A DNA stretch of 64,000 bases from Winogradskyella psychrotolerans. GTDB lineage: Bacteria > Bacteroidota > Bacteroidia > Flavobacteriales > Flavobacteriaceae. Shown here in pieces: positions 9,484 through 17,596 of the stretch. The DNA lies in assembly GCF_018860565.1 (NCBI RefSeq), contig NZ_JAHKPS010000028.1:309121-373120 (forward strand). Reading direction: 5' to 3'. The notes under the pieces were generated by a model, which ran no database searches, was not told where the DNA came from, and saw nothing but the letters and a program-made list of their open reading frames with translations. A program made the translations under genes and the position numbers. How positions within the stretch are numbered: position 1 is the first letter of the stretch; the number at the start of each line of letters is the position of its first letter.

Positions 9484-9921
9484 ATGGAAACTGTACAGTT
9501 TATACATTCAACATGGGCTTATTTAGTACTTCTTGTATTAGTACTTGCTACATTTAATGCACTTATTAAATTTTTTGGCGACAAGGAATTTGATGCAAAA
9601 GATTTTAGAATTTCATTATTTGCACTAATAACAATGCACATTCAGTTGCTCATTGGTATTGTATTGTTTTTTATGAAAGATTATTTTTCAGTAATAGAAC
9701 AAGCTGGAGGTATGGGAGAAGTAATGGGAAACAAAGCTTTAAGAAATCTCATTGTAGAACACCCACTAACTATGATAATTGCAATAGCGTTATTAACTAT
9801 AGGCTATTCAAAGCACAAAAAGAAATTAACATCTAAACCAAAATTTAAAATGCTGGCTATTTTTTATACCTTAGCTTTAGTTTTAGTCTTGGCTAAAATT
9901 CCGTGGAACCTTTGGTTTTAA
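9484..9921 (+). CDS. Four-helix membrane protein, possible cytochrome b-like
   Basis: Small integral membrane protein (145 residues) with four predicted helices at about 9-28, 43-63, 93-109 and 121-141. His8, His52 and His93 lie at or near helix ends, which could allow haem binding, and homologues in flavobacteria are often labelled cytochrome b-like. I cannot confirm haem binding. It starts 52 bp after pbpC on the same strand and ends at a strong bidirectional terminator, so co-transcription with pbpC is possible. Confidence 0.7.
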   Translation: METVQFIHSTWAYLVLLVLVLATFNALIKFFGDKEFDAKDFRISLFALITMHIQLLIGIVLFFMKDYFSVIEQAGGMGEVMGNKALRNLIVEHPLTMIIAIALLTIGYSKHKKKLTSKPKFKMLAIFYTLALVLVLAKIPWNLWF

Positions 9922-9940
9922 ACCTCAACTTATTACATAT

Positions 9941-9977
9941 AAAAAAAGCGTCTAAATAGTATTTAGACGCTTTTTTT
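9941..9977. terminator. Bidirectional terminator
   Basis: Stem GCGTCTAAAT (9948-9957) pairs with 9961-9970 around a 3-base loop, with A7 on the left and T7 on the right. It serves the convergent genes ending at 9921 and 9993. Confidence 0.9.
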
Positions 9978-9992
9978 AGTTTTACAATTCGC

Positions 9993-11048
9993 TTATTCTA
10001 ATTCTTTAACTAAGTATATATACACAGGGAAATGATCGCTATAACCACCCGAAAGTCCGGCATCAACCATACGATAAGGATAGTCTTTATAACGTCCTTC
10101 TTTGTTAGTTAAGTACGATTTATTAAAAATTCCTGCTTTATAAAATCTAAATGAAGAATAGTCTTTTTCTAAAAATGGTTGCGTGAATAAAATCATATCA
10201 AACAAACTCCAAGAATCTCTATAACCAGTTGTTCCTAAACCTTTTTTCTTATATAAGTTTTCATAAGGGTTATAAACACCTTTTAACTTCACTCTAGCTT
10301 TGTCTGATTCCGTTTTTAACTCCTTTTTCATACTATCATTTATAGGGTTATCATTAAAATCGCCCATTGTAATAACTTTAGCATAAGGATCTATAGATTG
10401 TAAAGAGTCTATAATACGCTTGTTTAATTTCCCTGCTGCAACACGTTTAAATCTACTTCTTGCTTCACCTCCACTTCGCGATGGCCAGTGATTAACAATA
10501 ATATGAATTAAATCTCCTTCTAATTCACCACTAACCAATAACTGATCTCTTGTATATACACGTTCTCTTGAAGAATCATCATAAATAAGTAACTCATGAG
10601 AGCTTGTTTCAACAGGCTTAAAAAGTGCTTTTTGATATAGTAAAGCGACATCAATTCCTCTCTTATCAGGAGAATCAAAATGAACAATACCATAATCTTT
10701 ATTCAATAACTGATGGTCATTAACCAAATCTACAAGTACTTGTCTATTTTCAACTTCAGAAACTCCAATTATTGCAGGTGAGTTTTTAGTGTCTTTAAGA
10801 CCTATATCAGCAACTACTTTTGCCATATTTTTAAGCTTCTTTTCATAAGCTTCTGCTCTTAGAGCTTGATTTAGCTCCATAATAGGACTTGCTTCATCAT
10901 ACTTAGTAGTATCATTTATAGTGTCAAATAAATTTTCTAAGTTATAAAAAGCAACCGTATGGATTTTATACTTTTTCTTTTCTTGTGCATTTGTACTTAT
11001 AAACGCAAAAAGAAGCATTACTATTAAAGTGAGTTTTAAATTTTTCAT
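9993..11048 (-). CDS. Secreted endonuclease/exonuclease/phosphatase (EEP) family protein
   Basis: A signal peptide (about 1-21) precedes an EEP fold of the DNase I / exonuclease III type. Visible hallmarks are the FYNLENLFD start strand, the Glu-containing GVSEVEN block, NHWPSRSGG, the metal/catalytic GDFNDNP segment and the terminal SDHFP motif. Nuclease or phosphodiesterase activity outside the cytoplasm is therefore likely; the substrate is unknown. It is divergent from the TonB receptor at 11186 across a 137-bp spacer. A paralogue without a signal peptide lies at 56532. Confidence 0.88.
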   Translation of the reverse strand: MKNLKLTLIVMLLFAFISTNAQEKKKYKIHTVAFYNLENLFDTINDTTKYDEASPIMELNQALRAEAYEKKLKNMAKVVADIGLKDTKNSPAIIGVSEVENRQVLVDLVNDHQLLNKDYGIVHFDSPDKRGIDVALLYQKALFKPVETSSHELLIYDDSSRERVYTRDQLLVSGELEGDLIHIIVNHWPSRSGGEARSRFKRVAAGKLNKRIIDSLQSIDPYAKVITMGDFNDNPINDSMKKELKTESDKARVKLKGVYNPYENLYKKKGLGTTGYRDSWSLFDMILFTQPFLEKDYSSFRFYKAGIFNKSYLTNKEGRYKDYPYRMVDAGLSGGYSDHFPVYIYLVKELE

Positions 11049-11121
11049 TTAGTAGATGTTATGTTAACATTAATTACTTTACAAATCTTGAGCCAAAAGT
11101 AGATATTTATTATAAATAATG

Positions 11122-11129
11122 TAAATTTG
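11122..11129 (+). promoter_or_regulatory. -7 box (TAAATTTG) for the TonB-receptor operon
   Basis: Matches TAnnTTTG, 56 bp before the receptor start. No convincing -33 element is seen at the expected spacing. Confidence 0.55.
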
Positions 11130-11185
11130 CACGCCTTAAATAACTTTTATTTAATGTACAAAGATTAATAACTTTAAAATTAGGT

Positions 11186-13960
11186 ATGAAAAAAAGTTTA
11201 ATTATTTTATTATTTGGAATTTTTTCTTCCTTTACAATGATGGCGCAAAGCACCATTATTAAAGGTAGTGTAAAAGATGCTACATCCTCAGAACCAATCC
11301 CTGATGTAACTATTACTATTGAAGAAACTCAACAATCAACTTTAACAAATGGTTTCGGTGAATTTATTTTCTCTAGCAACGTACCATTAGGAGAACAGGT
11401 TTTAAAAATCTCAAAAACAGGTTACGAAACAAAACGTTATCCTATTATTGTTAACGAAGGACAAACCGTGAATATTACGGATATGACTTTAGACTTGGAC
11501 GTTTCAGACGTGCAAGATATGTTTACAATTACACTTTCTGACGACGAGCTAAATGACGACACAAGTGGTGCAGATAATATTTCTGGATTACTATCTTCTT
11601 CATTAGATATTTTTCAAAGAACAGCTGCTTTTGAATTTAGTTCTTCATTCTTCAAAGTAAGAGGTTTAGATTCTGAAAACGGTTCAGTTTTAATGAACGG
11701 TATTGAGATGAATAAGCTTTATAACGGAAGACCACAATGGAGTAATTGGGGCGGATTAAATGATATGATGCGTAACCAAGTATTAACAACTGGTCTTACT
11801 CCTTCAGATTATAATTTTGGCGGTATTTTAGGATCATCTAATATTATTACAAGAGCATCTTCTTATAGAAAAGGTGGACGTATAACATATTCATCATCTA
11901 ATAGAAGTTATACAAATCGTGCTATGGCTAGTTATGCTTCTGGTTTAGTTGAAGGAGGCTGGTCTTACGCTTTTATGATTGGAAGACGTTGGGGAGATGA
12001 AGGTTTTATAGACGGAACATTATATGATTCTAACTCATTTTTCGCTTCTATAGAAAAGAAAATAAACGACAAGCACAGTATTAACTTTACTTCGGTTTAT
12101 ACTCCTAATAGAAGAGGGAAATCTTCACCAAATACACAAGAAGTTTATGACCTAAAAGGCATTAAATACAATGAGTATTGGGGAAATTTAGATGGAGAAC
12201 AACGTAATTCTCGTATTAAAGAAGTTGAAGAACCAATTTTTATGTTGAATCATTATTGGGACATTTCTTCTAAAACAAAATTAAATACCAATGTTGGTTA
12301 CCAATTTGGTAAATTAGGAAACAGTAGATTAGATTACAGTGGTGGTGGTAACCCAAGTCCTGCTTATTACCAATTACTACCTAGCTATCACGAACAAAGA
12401 GATGATCTTGTAGGTGCTTATTTAGCACAACAGAAATTTGTTAATGATGGACAAATAGATTGGGAACGTATTCTAGATGCTAACGTAACCAACAACATTA
12501 ATGACATTAGCTCTGCATATGCTTTATACGAAGACAGAGCAGATGATACTCAATTAACAGTTAACTCAATCTTCACTTCTGAAATTAATGATAACATCAT
12601 TATAAATGGAGCCGTTAACTACAAAAACCTTAAATCAGAAAACTTTGGTGAAGTTTTAGACTTATTAGGATCTGAGGTAGGTTTATTAAACGTAGATTCT
12701 TTTGATGGTTTTGAGTACGATAATAAAAACCCTGGACGTTTAGTAGGCGAAGGAGATAAATACAGATATAACTATAACTTATATGCAGATGTGATCTCGG
12801 CTTATGCACAAGGGCAGTTTAAATACAATAAAGTAGATTTTTATGTTTCTGCTAATGTAACAAGCACAACATACCAAAGAGAAGGTTTATGGGAAAACAG
12901 TAGATTTGATGGCCTTGATGGACGACCAGAATCTTATGGTAAAGGGGAAGAACTTTCTTTTACTGGTGTAGGTGCAAAAGCAGGATTTACGTATAAAATT
13001 TCTGGGAAACACTTAATTGATGTTAATGGAGGTTACCTTACAAGAGCCCCTAACCTAAGAAACACATACTCTAACTCTAGAGAAAACCATAATATCGTAA
13101 AAAATATTAGTGAAGAAACCGTAACTTCATTTGATGCAAGTTATATTTTTAGATCTCCAATTGTTAACGCTAAAATTACAGGATTCTATTCTAAAATTGA
13201 AGATGCTAATGAAGTTGGATTCTATTATGCAGATGGTTTAAGTGGAGGAAATGATATTGAAGATAATGACACGTCTGCTTTTGTACAAGAAGTTTTACAA
13301 GGTATAGATAAAAAACACTTAGGTGTAGAATTAGGAATTGAAGCACAAGTAACACCAACCATTAAATTAAAAGGTGCTGCTTCTGTTGGTCAATATACTT
13401 ATGACAACAATCCTGATTTATATTTAACCTCAGCTAGCTTTAATACAGCAGATGGTTCTATTCCTTATGGTAAAGCTAATCTAAAAGATTATAAACTTGC
13501 TGGAGGACCTCAAAGAGCTGCTTCTATTGGGTTTGAATATAGAGACCCTAATTTCTGGTGGTTTGGTGCAACAGCTAACTTTTTCTCTCATGCTTACATA
13601 GATGTAAATGCATTAACAAGAACAGAGAATTTTTATTTAGATTCAGACGGATTGCCTATTAATGATTATGATGAAGAATTAGCTACTGAATTACTAAAAC
13701 AAGAAAAGATTAGCGACTATATGGTGGTAAACCTTGTTGGTGGTAAATCATGGAAAGTTGGTGATTATTACATCAGTCTTTTTGCTAGCGTTGGTAACAT
13801 CTTAGACGAAGTTTATAAAACAGGTGGTTTTGAGCAAGGTAGAAATGCTAACTATAGAGAACTTAGAGATGATAATGCTGATGGCAACCCTAGGTTTGGC
13901 TCAAAATATTGGTATGGTCGTGGTGCTAATTATTTTGTTAACTTAAACGTACGATTCTAA
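11186..13960 (+). CDS. TonB-dependent outer-membrane receptor with carboxypeptidase-like N-terminal domain
   Basis: An outer-membrane transporter, 924 residues. A signal peptide (1-20) leads into a carboxypeptidase-regulatory-like beta domain (about 22-105: KGSVKDATSSEPIPDV to GETV-type NEGQTVNI), then a plug region (about 135-235, with FFKVRGLD and GSVLMNGIEMN), then a long beta-barrel ending in an aromatic C terminus (VNLNVRF). It differs from SusC proteins, being shorter and lacking an SusD partner. The gene 79 bp downstream encodes a DUF5689 lipoprotein, and a secreted EEP nuclease is divergent upstream. Substrate is inferred only: nucleic acid, nucleotide or phosphate are candidates. Confidence 0.92.
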   Translation: MKKSLIILLFGIFSSFTMMAQSTIIKGSVKDATSSEPIPDVTITIEETQQSTLTNGFGEFIFSSNVPLGEQVLKISKTGYETKRYPIIVNEGQTVNITDMTLDLDVSDVQDMFTITLSDDELNDDTSGADNISGLLSSSLDIFQRTAAFEFSSSFFKVRGLDSENGSVLMNGIEMNKLYNGRPQWSNWGGLNDMMRNQVLTTGLTPSDYNFGGILGSSNIITRASSYRKGGRITYSSSNRSYTNRAMASYASGLVEGGWSYAFMIGRRWGDEGFIDGTLYDSNSFFASIEKKINDKHSINFTSVYTPNRRGKSSPNTQEVYDLKGIKYNEYWGNLDGEQRNSRIKEVEEPIFMLNHYWDISSKTKLNTNVGYQFGKLGNSRLDYSGGGNPSPAYYQLLPSYHEQRDDLVGAYLAQQKFVNDGQIDWERILDANVTNNINDISSAYALYEDRADDTQLTVNSIFTSEINDNIIINGAVNYKNLKSENFGEVLDLLGSEVGLLNVDSFDGFEYDNKNPGRLVGEGDKYRYNYNLYADVISAYAQGQFKYNKVDFYVSANVTSTTYQREGLWENSRFDGLDGRPESYGKGEELSFTGVGAKAGFTYKISGKHLIDVNGGYLTRAPNLRNTYSNSRENHNIVKNISEETVTSFDASYIFRSPIVNAKITGFYSKIEDANEVGFYYADGLSGGNDIEDNDTSAFVQEVLQGIDKKHLGVELGIEAQVTPTIKLKGAASVGQYTYDNNPDLYLTSASFNTADGSIPYGKANLKDYKLAGGPQRAASIGFEYRDPNFWWFGATANFFSHAYIDVNALTRTENFYLDSDGLPINDYDEELATELLKQEKISDYMVVNLVGGKSWKVGDYYISLFASVGNILDEVYKTGGFEQGRNANYRELRDDNADGNPRFGSKYWYGRGANYFVNLNVRF

Positions 13961-14039
13961 AAAAAGAAAATTAATAAATAAAATTACTATTATGAAATGT
14001 TTAAATTTCATAAATTCAATAATTATAAATAAAAAAGTT

Positions 14040-15461
14040 ATGAATAAAGCGATTAAATCTTTAAAATTAATGTTAATCCTAGTAGCTTCCGTAGCTATGA
14101 CATCTTGTGTGCAAGATGACGATTATACTATTCCTAGTAGTTTAGGAGACGAAGAAAACAAAGCTCTTACATTATTGCTAGAGACTGGAAATGAATTATC
14201 GTTCGCAGAAGTCAAAGCATTATATCAAGGTGGAGAGTTCATTGACCCTGAAGATACTAATGTCTATGTAAAAGGATATGTGTCATCATCTGACCAAACT
14301 GGAAACTTCTTTAAAGAGTTTTTTATTCAAGATAGCCCAACAAACCCTACATCAGGTTTAAAAGTTATTTTAAATCAAGTTGATACATACAACCAATTCA
14401 ATTTAGGAAGAGAAGTTTATATTAGCTTACAAGGTCTTTATATTGGTGAAGAACGTGTTGGAAACGGAGTAATTACTATTGGTGGTGGAACTGAAACTGA
14501 TCAATACGGTACTACTGTAACAAGTTTAAATGAAATTCAAATAAGACAAAAAGTTTTAAGATCTTCAGTTACAGAAACTATTACACCTTTAAATATAGGT
14601 TTAACTGCAATTAATGGTGACCATGTTGGTTTATTAGTTAAAGTTGACAATGTAGAATTTGCTGATGATGAAGTTGGTTTAGCAAATGATCCAATTGGTT
14701 TAAATTATTTTGACCCAACTGAAACGTTTGATACAAAAAGAACATTACAAGATTGTAGCGGTTTTGAATACTCACAATTTATATTAGAAACGAGTAGTTT
14801 TGCAAGTTTTAAAAATGAAGAATTACCAGATAAAAATGGGTCAATTACAGCTGTAGTTAGTAAAACTTTTGATGGTGCTAGCTTAATATTAGCTCTTAAC
14901 AGTACTGATGATGTAGATATGAAAAACCCGAGATGTACATTATTAGATATTGAAGATTTTGACGTTGTTTTTAACGAAGGCTTTGATAATGGTTTAGGAG
15001 ACTGGGAAGTTATCAATACATTAGGTACACAGGAATGGTATGCTAGTAGTTATCAAGGAGAAGGTTATGTAAGAGGTTCTGCTTATGATGATGGTGACAT
15101 TTTAGAAATGATTAGTTGGTTAATATCTCCTTCAATAGATTTTGATGCTAATGAAAATGAGCGTCTTATTCTACATGTTGCAGATGCTTTCAGTAACGGA
15201 CAACCATTAAAAGCGTATTATTCTAATGATTATGTGTCAGGAACCAATCCTGATGATGCTACATGGATAGAAATAGGAGCTTCAGAAATTGCTACTTTAC
15301 CTGAGAATACTGGTTTCTTCAACAATGTTTATGATGCTACTGGCCTAATTAATATTTCAATGATTGAGGGTGATGCTGTTTTAGCATTTGTTTATGACAG
15401 TGATGATGCTTCAATATCTTCTACTTTAGATTTAAGTAATGTGCAAATTTTAGCGCAATAG
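14040..15461 (+). CDS. DUF5689 lipoprotein with C-terminal choice-of-anchor-like domain
   Basis: The start is set at 14040, not the in-frame ATG at 13992, because residue 1 then begins a lipoprotein signal with Cys23. The next residues are V-Q-D-D-D, resembling the acidic lipoprotein export signal that sends Bacteroidota lipoproteins to the cell surface. Residues about 50-300 fit DUF5689 (ALLxxGNELSFAEVKALYQGGEF, then an OB-like beta region with YVKGYVSSSD). Residues about 315-473 form a jelly-roll segment of the choice-of-anchor J type. It likely works with the preceding TonB receptor as a surface partner; the ligand is unknown. Confidence 0.85.
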   Translation: MNKAIKSLKLMLILVASVAMTSCVQDDDYTIPSSLGDEENKALTLLLETGNELSFAEVKALYQGGEFIDPEDTNVYVKGYVSSSDQTGNFFKEFFIQDSPTNPTSGLKVILNQVDTYNQFNLGREVYISLQGLYIGEERVGNGVITIGGGTETDQYGTTVTSLNEIQIRQKVLRSSVTETITPLNIGLTAINGDHVGLLVKVDNVEFADDEVGLANDPIGLNYFDPTETFDTKRTLQDCSGFEYSQFILETSSFASFKNEELPDKNGSITAVVSKTFDGASLILALNSTDDVDMKNPRCTLLDIEDFDVVFNEGFDNGLGDWEVINTLGTQEWYASSYQGEGYVRGSAYDDGDILEMISWLISPSIDFDANENERLILHVADAFSNGQPLKAYYSNDYVSGTNPDDATWIEIGASEIATLPENTGFFNNVYDATGLINISMIEGDAVLAFVYDSDDASISSTLDLSNVQILAQ

Positions 15462-15484
15462 AAATTTTTATAAAAGGATAACGA

Positions 15485-15516
15485 AAAGACTGTCTGAAAA
15501 GACAGTCTTTTTTTTA
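15485..15516 (+). terminator. Terminator of the TonB-receptor operon
   Basis: Perfect 11-bp stem AAAGACTGTCT / AGACAGTCTTT with a GAAA loop and a following T run, 23 bp after the DUF5689 gene. Confidence 0.92.
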
Positions 15517-15632
15517 TGTAAATATTTGACTAAACACATCTGCCAAAGGTGTAACTATTATGTTTTATTTAATTAATAGTCATTTATTGTAAATCACTAT
15601 ATTTATAACCTTAAAAAAAGGATATCACCTAT

Positions 15633-15995
15633 ATGTTAGACACCATATATATTTCAATATTTAACCACTATAAGAAAGCTTTAGGAAAAAAAAGTATCCA
15701 TATAGCCTTACTTTATATTTGTACTCTAGAGCTATCTATAGCACTTGCATTAGGTGCCTTTTTTATAGCTTTTGCTAGTCAGATGAAAATGCTAGTAATG
15801 TCTTCTACTAAGTTTTGGGTATTATTCTCATTAATCGCATTGTTTATCATTTCTAAAAACTGGATGCGCTATAATGGAAAGAAAAGAACGATACTTAACG
15901 CTAAGTCCAAGCGCAGTGATACATCTATCTATTTATTATGGCTTTTACCTTTAGGATGCTTCGCAATAGCTTTTATACTGCTTCAGGTGCAATAA
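15633..15995 (+). CDS. Small three-helix membrane protein of unknown function
   Basis: A 120-residue protein with hydrophobic segments at about 22-50, 58-76 and 97-118, and a basic cytoplasmic-looking loop between the last two. No family is recognised. It stands alone, followed by a hairpin and the convergent HMA lipoprotein gene. Confidence 0.7.
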   Translation: MLDTIYISIFNHYKKALGKKSIHIALLYICTLELSIALALGAFFIAFASQMKMLVMSSTKFWVLFSLIALFIISKNWMRYNGKKRTILNAKSKRSDTSIYLLWLLPLGCFAIAFILLQVQ

Positions 15996-15997
15996 AA

Positions 15998-16028
15998 AAC
16001 GCCACCCATTCGGATAGCGTTGTTTTTT
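15998..16028. terminator. Terminator between convergent genes
   Basis: Read on the minus strand, AACGCTATCC and GGGTGGCGTT pair with two G-U pairs around a GAAT loop, followed by T6. It fits best as the terminator of the minus-strand HMA lipoprotein gene; the plus-strand version is weaker but also ends in T6. Confidence 0.75.
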
Positions 16029-16052
16029 AATATAATTGATATAGAAAGTAAC

Positions 16053-16568
16053 TTACTCTGCTTTCTTTTCTTTACTGCAACATTCTTTTTTACAATCTGC
16101 TTTACAAGCTTTTTTTTCAGCTTCAGATTTATTAACACAACAGCCCTTTTTGCAATCTGCATCACACGCCTTTTTTCCTAAACCAAAGTCTTCGACCTTA
16201 TGTATATCTTTAACTTTGTAGATGTCTGCTACTTTGCTAACAGCTTCTTCTAAAGATTTAGGCGTTACTTTAGCTTCGTCATATTCTACCATTGCTAAAC
16301 GTGAATCAAAATCTACTTTTGCAGATTTTACTCCTTCCATTTTAGCCATTTTCTTTTCAATGGTTTTAGCACAACCCATAGCACAAGTCATTCCTTCAAT
16401 ACCAAATTCTACTTTGACATAAGTTGCATTTGGATCTAAAGTATGAGCAACATCTTTTTCAGAAACTTCTACCTCTACAGTTTTAACTTCTGGTTGTGTT
16501 TCGTTTTTACAAGACGAGATTGTTATCGCTAATATTGAAACGAAAAATATATTCTTTAATGCCTTCAT
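16053..16568 (-). CDS. HMA-domain lipoprotein with Cys-rich C-terminal repeats
   Basis: A lipoprotein signal (lipid Cys20) precedes a heavy-metal-associated domain at about 50-120, starting with IEGMTC. The metal motif reads C62-A-M-G-C66, that is CxxxC and not the canonical CxxC. The tail (about 132-165) holds two near-identical units KKAC-x-ADCKK-x-CC, contributing eight cysteines (135, 139, 143, 144, 155, 159, 163, 164). Binding of Cu(I), Zn or another soft metal in the periplasm or outer membrane is likely by family knowledge; the ion is not determined. No metal ATPase gene is adjacent. Confidence 0.85.
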   Translation of the reverse strand: MKALKNIFFVSILAITISSCKNETQPEVKTVEVEVSEKDVAHTLDPNATYVKVEFGIEGMTCAMGCAKTIEKKMAKMEGVKSAKVDFDSRLAMVEYDEAKVTPKSLEEAVSKVADIYKVKDIHKVEDFGLGKKACDADCKKGCCVNKSEAEKKACKADCKKECCSKEKKAE

Positions 16569-16664
16569 ATATTTAAACTATTAAATTTTGTATAAATCTA
16601 ATAAATATTGGTGTTTCTTGCGTAAGAATTAACGAATTTTGTGATTTAATAGCTGCAAATAAGT

Positions 16665-17543
16665 ATGAAAGACCTTAATATTAAGTGGATTTACCTGTTA
16701 ATACTTTCCATTATTTGGGGAAGCTCATTTATTTTAATCAAAAAATCACTTTTAGGTCTTACGGCTTATCAATTAGGCGCGCTCAGAACTATTATAACTG
16801 GTCTAATTCTTTTGACTTTTGGCTTTAATAAACTTAAAACGATACCAAAATCGAAGTGGAAATGGCTTCTCCTCTCTGGCCTCTTAGGTTCTTTTATTCC
16901 TGCTTTCTTTTTTGCCATTGCTGAAACTGAAATAGATAGTGCTGTGGCTTCTATATTAAACTCTTTAGTGCCTTTAAATACTATTTTGTTTGGGTTTGCT
17001 GTATTTAAAATTACCTCAACAAAACGACAGGTTTCAGGTGTTATCATTGGCTTTATTGGTACTGCTATCCTAATTTTAAAAGGTTCAGAATTAAATCCCA
17101 ATCAAAATTATATATATGCTGGTTTTGTTATTGCATCCACAATAATGTATGCTGCCAATGTAAATATTATAAAACGCTATTTACAAGATATAAAACCATT
17201 AGCGATTGCAGCTGGTAATTATGCTTTTATAGTAATACCTGCATTAATTATTCTCGTTTTTAGCGACTTTTTCACCCCCAAAACCTTTGAGAATCCTGCT
17301 TTTATAAATGCCTTTATTTATGTTACCATTCTTTCTGTTTTTGGCACCGCAATAGCAAAAGTGCTATTTTTTAAGTTGGTACAAATTTCTACACCTGTAT
17401 TTGCATCGTCAGTAACTTATATCATGCCTATTGTAGCCTTAATTTGGGGTATTATAGATGGCGAATCTTTTAGCTTTATTCAGGGACTTGCTGCTTTATT
17501 AATATTAGTGGGCGTTTATTTATCTCATGACCGTAAGGCATAA
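16665..17543 (+). CDS. EamA/DMT-superfamily permease
   Basis: About ten transmembrane helices in two EamA repeats, with the first helix carrying the typical IIWGSSF motif and the repeat boundary near residue 145. Members export amino acids or other metabolites across the inner membrane; no substrate can be assigned. Length (292) is standard. It stands alone, with a strong terminator directly after the stop. Confidence 0.88.
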   Translation: MKDLNIKWIYLLILSIIWGSSFILIKKSLLGLTAYQLGALRTIITGLILLTFGFNKLKTIPKSKWKWLLLSGLLGSFIPAFFFAIAETEIDSAVASILNSLVPLNTILFGFAVFKITSTKRQVSGVIIGFIGTAILILKGSELNPNQNYIYAGFVIASTIMYAANVNIIKRYLQDIKPLAIAAGNYAFIVIPALIILVFSDFFTPKTFENPAFINAFIYVTILSVFGTAIAKVLFFKLVQISTPVFASSVTYIMPIVALIWGIIDGESFSFIQGLAALLILVGVYLSHDRKA

Positions 17544-17544
17544 A

Positions 17545-17570
17545 AAAACCGAAGCTTTCGCTTCGGTTTA
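17545..17570. terminator. Bidirectional terminator
   Basis: Stem AAACCGAAG / CTTCGGTTT with a CTTTCG loop begins just after the permease stop and lies before the convergent M16 gene end at 17597. Confidence 0.9.
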
Positions 17571-17596
17571 AATATATTATCTAAGACAATTTCTGA

